64,000 nt of DNA from the NCBI GenBank assembly GCA_032622095.1, contig CP136067.1, positions 63,496,893-63,560,892 of the forward strand, in the 5' to 3' direction. The stretch's first letter is position 1. Each line of letters begins with the position of its first letter. This document shows, piece by piece, positions 60,496-64,000 of this stretch. The notes beneath the pieces are model-generated. The model saw nothing but the letters and a program-made list of their open reading frames with translations. It did no database searches and had not been told where the DNA came from. This DNA comes from Siphonodentalium dalli (Eukaryota; Mollusca; Scaphopoda; Gadilida; Siphonodentaliidae). The translations under genes were made by a program, and so were the position numbers.

Positions 60496-61692
60496 TCATT
60501 TAGAGGATTTGTCTGTCAAATTTCTCTTAGAAGTTTTGATTGATGACAAAGGTTCATTCACAACTTTACTTTTATCTTTATTCCCTCTAAGAAAACTTTC
60601 AAGCTGATCCCCGAATAACCCGTCTGACGCTAACGGTAAAACGGCTAAGTCCTTGGATCTGCTGCCTGATACAAATTTGAATTGCTGATCGCTGTTTGCC
60701 AACAAATCAAATGATGCATGGCCCCTTCACGGCCTAATTATAGCACATCGAAAAAATGTCCCTAATTTAGATTTTTGTAGATTCAAGTCAACCACCTCAG
60801 CTTGAACACCTTCAATAAGGCATGCAAAGGCTTGTTGTGTATAGACATTCATAGCTATTCCCATCTGCTTAGCGGGCTGACCACTATAATGAATTTGAAT
60901 GGATTGGAAAACAACTTTCTTCCAGATCGTGTGCTATAATACCTCTGTTAGGATCCTGCACTGAACCATATACAGATACATATCTGCTTTGTGCAGACTT
61001 TCCATGTGTCCTTATGAAACACTATTCTACAAATTCATCCAAAGAAGGTACTACCATTTTCAAGAAATCATTTGAAGACTCAACAAAAGGGAATTCCTCA
61101 AATAACTGTTCGAAATCATGAAGAGAACGTTTGTCAAAGGTACGTCCATTGACACATTCAGGCTGTTAAGTGTTTAGGTAAAACATCTTTACCAAAAAAG
61201 GTCCACCATAAGACCTTGGTTATGGTAAACTAAATGTTTAACTTTTGTCTTGAATAACAGTCATCAAAACTTGTCAACGGCCTGACACCGAAAACACATC
61301 GTTATCTATTAAACTACTGACACCATTATCACACTGATCACTGTGCTTTTTTGCACATTGACGATCGTATCGGTAGTCTTGCTTTTCGGACAGCCTCTTC
61401 GGCTCCTGAGCAATAAACTTGTGTTGTCTTACGGGCAACCCTGAAGATCCCCTAGATTTAGAGTGTTTATCGGTCATTCTAGAAAATCACCAGGTCTGAG
61501 TACTTTGACGTAGACCGGCAATATAATATCTAACTTTTCGTCGGTCTCCTTGCGAAGTGCCCACATTTCTCGTTCTTGCAAGGCAATCTACTCCTCCAGA
61601 AAATTGTAGCACAACCTTATGCTTACACAGATTATCGAGTGGAGATTTAAAGTAGACTCTGTCGGAGAAACAGACGCCTCAGATTCTGACAT
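60496..61692 (-). pseudogene. DIRS gag-like ORF remnant
   Basis: A start codon at 61692 opens M-S-E-S-E-A-S-V-S and is soon broken. Later in-strand pieces (61274-61477; 60496-60705 with L-P-L-A-S-D-G-L-F-G-D-Q-L) are hydrophilic, Lys/Ser-rich and have no enzymatic motif. Position upstream of RT suggests gag. Assignment rests on position. Confidence 0.45.
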
Positions 61693-62050
61693 TGTAAGAG
61701 CAGCACAAAAATTCAGCACATCTGACTTTGAGCATTGAGAAATCAAACTGGTATATGCGCAATGAGCATGCTCGGCCCGGTTAGAGTAATTAAAAAACTT
61801 TAACCAGGAGTTTGGGCAGCGAGTTTACAGAGGTTGAGATATCTAATTATGTATGAATTATGTTAAATAAAATCCAAAGGTGATTCTCAGCTGGTTGCTT
61901 CTTGTTGAAGGCAGCATTACTTGTCTGTGCTCTAGCACTATTCACTATTCACATAGGCCTCTTGGCCAGAGAACCATGGCGTAAATCCAGAAGGCTCAGA
62001 ATAGTTAATCTGACTGAACATATCAGGTAATTGCCTAATTTATGATATAA

Positions 62051-63420
62051 AATTATTCCAATTGATTATCGCCATATATAAGAAAATATTCCTCCACCGA
62101 GGACCACTATTTTGGCATAGTCACCGACAAGCCATGCAATATTTATTATATTTTATCGAACGTTTTTCATTCTGTCCCAGGACCCATAATGTCAAACAAT
62201 TCACAATCGTCTATATCCCATGTATTCCCTTTTCATCGCAGAATAATTTCAATTTTCAGTGCAAAGTTCTGTTGTTTATTTTGTTTTTTTGCTTAAATAA
62301 ATTGCCCGGCTTCTAATTGGGCAAATCTTAAATTTTATTCCTCAGGAATTATTGTTGCCATTTTGACTAGCAATGGAAAGCAGATGTCGTCGTTGTTGTT
62401 GTTGTTGTTAAACAATGACATCAGTTCAAAACAATACTTTTTTTTCTCCGGAAAACAAACTGAAGATTCGTTCAGAAAATTTAGTAGCGCGAACTAAGGA
62501 AATAGACAAAAATATCGAAGCGATATTGTGATCAGCAGCGAAAGAAACATGATAAATCGCCACATCAAACATGGGTAAAACATCACAAATAACATAAAGA
62601 ATTTGCTTACGATCATTTATTGTGCTCTAGTTGTCGATTACAAAGACATTTCAGATAAAAACATGTTGAACTTTTGCAGCGAGGCGGAGATGACTTTCAA
62701 ATTACCTCCCCGGAATAGTGGGCATGCTAAAAATAGATTTCCAGATTTTCCAAGCGATAGTGGGTGTGCTAAAATTAGGAGGCGCACTATCGTGTTGTGG
62801 ACAACACTATCGATAATAGTGAATGTCAAACAACCAATCACAAGCATGGATTAGGCTTAGATAGTCAAGTGAGATAAAATATGACGTAATATAATTTTGT
62901 ATACTAAAATGTGTACACCATGTTGGTTCTGTCCATGGCACTAATGGCTATATACATGTTATATTTATTGCAGTTATGAAAACTATGAAGGAAAATAATA
63001 CACGCGTAGAAACACTTATGACTCTAAATTGGACATATAAACTATTTCAGAGTATATAAACCTGCAGATTTTAAATCCTGCTTAGTTTTCACTTCACTTA
63101 TGTCCCTATTAAACATGATAATACATATACATACTCAAATTTGCAATTCAGCAGGGTTGCCAAGGACATTGAGACTGAGAAGAGTTGTAATGTCCCAGAC
63201 TACGTGCAGCGGGGAAATAGCAAAGTTTGATATACCGAACATCCTACTAACTGCTTCACTCACCTCAACTGCTTGAGCTGAGACTACTTTATACACTCAC
63301 CATCCCTGAGGATAAGACCAGTGTGAGGCAGAAGGGCAGTATATTTGCCTTAGAAAACTTTCACCGGCTGATTTCGAGACTATAACAACTGCCAGGTCGA
63401 AGCACAACATTTCACTTATT
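62051..63420. other. No gene recognised
   Basis: Contains a short GTTGTTGTTGTT run (~62390-62410), a direct pair around ATAGTGGGYRTGCTAAAA (~62716 and ~62757) and only short ORFs without domains. Confidence 0.4.
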
Positions 63421-64000
63421 TTTAGCTATTATCATGGCTTGGTATCTGTCGTCCTTGTGTCTGTGCTTGTGTGCATCCATCAACAATTTCCTTTAGCAAG
63501 GGCTATAGGTCATACCATTGGTTGGATCATTATGAAATGGGAACGAGTCATTGTGGGGTCATTGGGCAAAAAAACATGGCCACCAGTGGCCAACTTGGAT
63601 TTCAAAATTCAATCCATTAGCACGGGCTACAGGTCGTACATTTGGTTTGATCATCATGAAATTTGTCATAGCTGTTGACATTGACATGTAGAGGGAACAA
63701 GTCATTTTGGGATCATTCGGCAAAAAAACACGGCCACCAGTGGCCATCATAAATTTCAAAATTCAATCCATTATCACGGGCTACATACAGGTCATACTTT
63801 TCATCTAATCATCATGAAATTTGTCCTGGATGTTATTAGTGACATGTAGATGGGAACGAATCATTTTGGGGTCATTCGGCCATAAAACTTTTGGGGTCAT
63901 TCGGCCATAAAACATGGCCGCTGGCAGCCATCTTCGATTTTACTTTTTGCATGACTAAATCCTTTGGCATGGGTTACAAGTCGTATCTTTGGTTTGATCA
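63421..64000. repeat. Tandem array, ~160-170-bp period, running off the window end
   Basis: Units share TTGATCATCATGAAATTTGT, TCATTYTGGGRTCATTCGGC, AAAAACAYGGCCACCAGTGG and AATTTCAAAATTCAATCCAT, starting ~63430, ~63600 and ~63760, with a partial unit to 64000. A 31-bp stretch (TTTTGGGGTCATTCGGCCAT and onward) is duplicated at ~63863-63920. The shared TTTGGTTTGATCA and GGTCATAC words place it in the same broad class as the other core-repeat arrays. Confidence 0.65.

Larger units (their letters stand above)
55581..62050 (-). mobile_element. DIRS-like retroelement with inverted ends, interrupted by a LINE fragment
   Basis: A ~40-bp end sequence (ACCTGATATGTCCAGTCAGA, TTAACTATTCCGAGCCT) at 55581-55621 is inverted at 61993-62033 with about two mismatches. 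Between them, minus-strand gag-like, reverse transcriptase and RNase H segments appear in the order expected of DIRS elements. Methyltransferase and tyrosine recombinase were not found; the place where they should be (below 57780) is occupied by a LINE fragment. Many stops and frameshifts show the copy is dead. Confidence 0.6.

Overview
This is a eukaryotic, AT-rich, repeat-dense window with no bacterial-style genes. The best guess is a lophotrochozoan, probably a bivalve mollusc. The reasons are pearl/Helitron-like non-autonomous elements with ~170-bp core repeats followed by ACGG-type runs and a 3' hairpin, a repeat ending in the bivalve-typical GTGAGCTAAAAA, DIRS-like retroelements, long introns and abundant MITEs. 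No tRNA, rRNA or CRISPR feature could be supported.

One host gene is supported, on the + strand. It is an agrin/follistatin-type secreted or extracellular-matrix protein read from four exons (10629-10734, 40418-40540, 41080-41223, 52028-52237). They encode half of an atypical Kazal domain, a follistatin-N-terminal (FOLN)-like module plus a second Kazal domain split over two exons, and a Ser/Thr-rich mucin-like linker. All junctions inside the window are phase 1 and join in frame. The introns are about 29.7 kb, 0.54 kb and 10.8 kb. Both gene ends lie outside the window or were not recognised.

The most striking structure is inside the last intron: a ~10.28-kb minisatellite (41671-51951) of about 514 copies of a 20-bp unit, strongly G-over-C skewed on the transcribed sense strand, ending 76 bp before the acceptor of exon 4. 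It is organised into higher-order duplications (shifts of 670, 780 and 1914 bp). A smaller 18-bp minisatellite (10897-11139) in the first intron shares the 8-mer GGACAGTG. The very long minus-strand ORFs across the large array are by-products of a stop-free 20-bp unit.

The rest is transposable-element sequence. 1-10.6 kb: a pearl-like array, hairpin MITEs, a 3.8-kb element with ~200-bp inverted ends, and a broken exon with a ZAD-like Cys2/Cys2 module. 12-20 kb: a pogo/Tigger-like transposase relic, a hAT-like element nested in another, a further hAT-like element with perfect target-site duplication, and an internally deleted DIRS-like element with inverted terminal repeats. 20-33 kb: opposite-strand pearl-like arrays, abutting MITEs, a minus-strand LINE reverse-transcriptase relic and a probable LINE endonuclease relic. 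33.8-40.1 kb: a 6.3-kb fold-back element with 1.3-1.4-kb inverted arms inside the 29.7-kb intron. 55.5-62.05 kb: a minus-strand DIRS-like retroelement (gag-like, RT, RNase H) with inverted ends, carrying a LINE fragment. 63.4-64 kb: another ~170-bp-period array.

All domain calls were made by eye from translated motifs; no database search was run.
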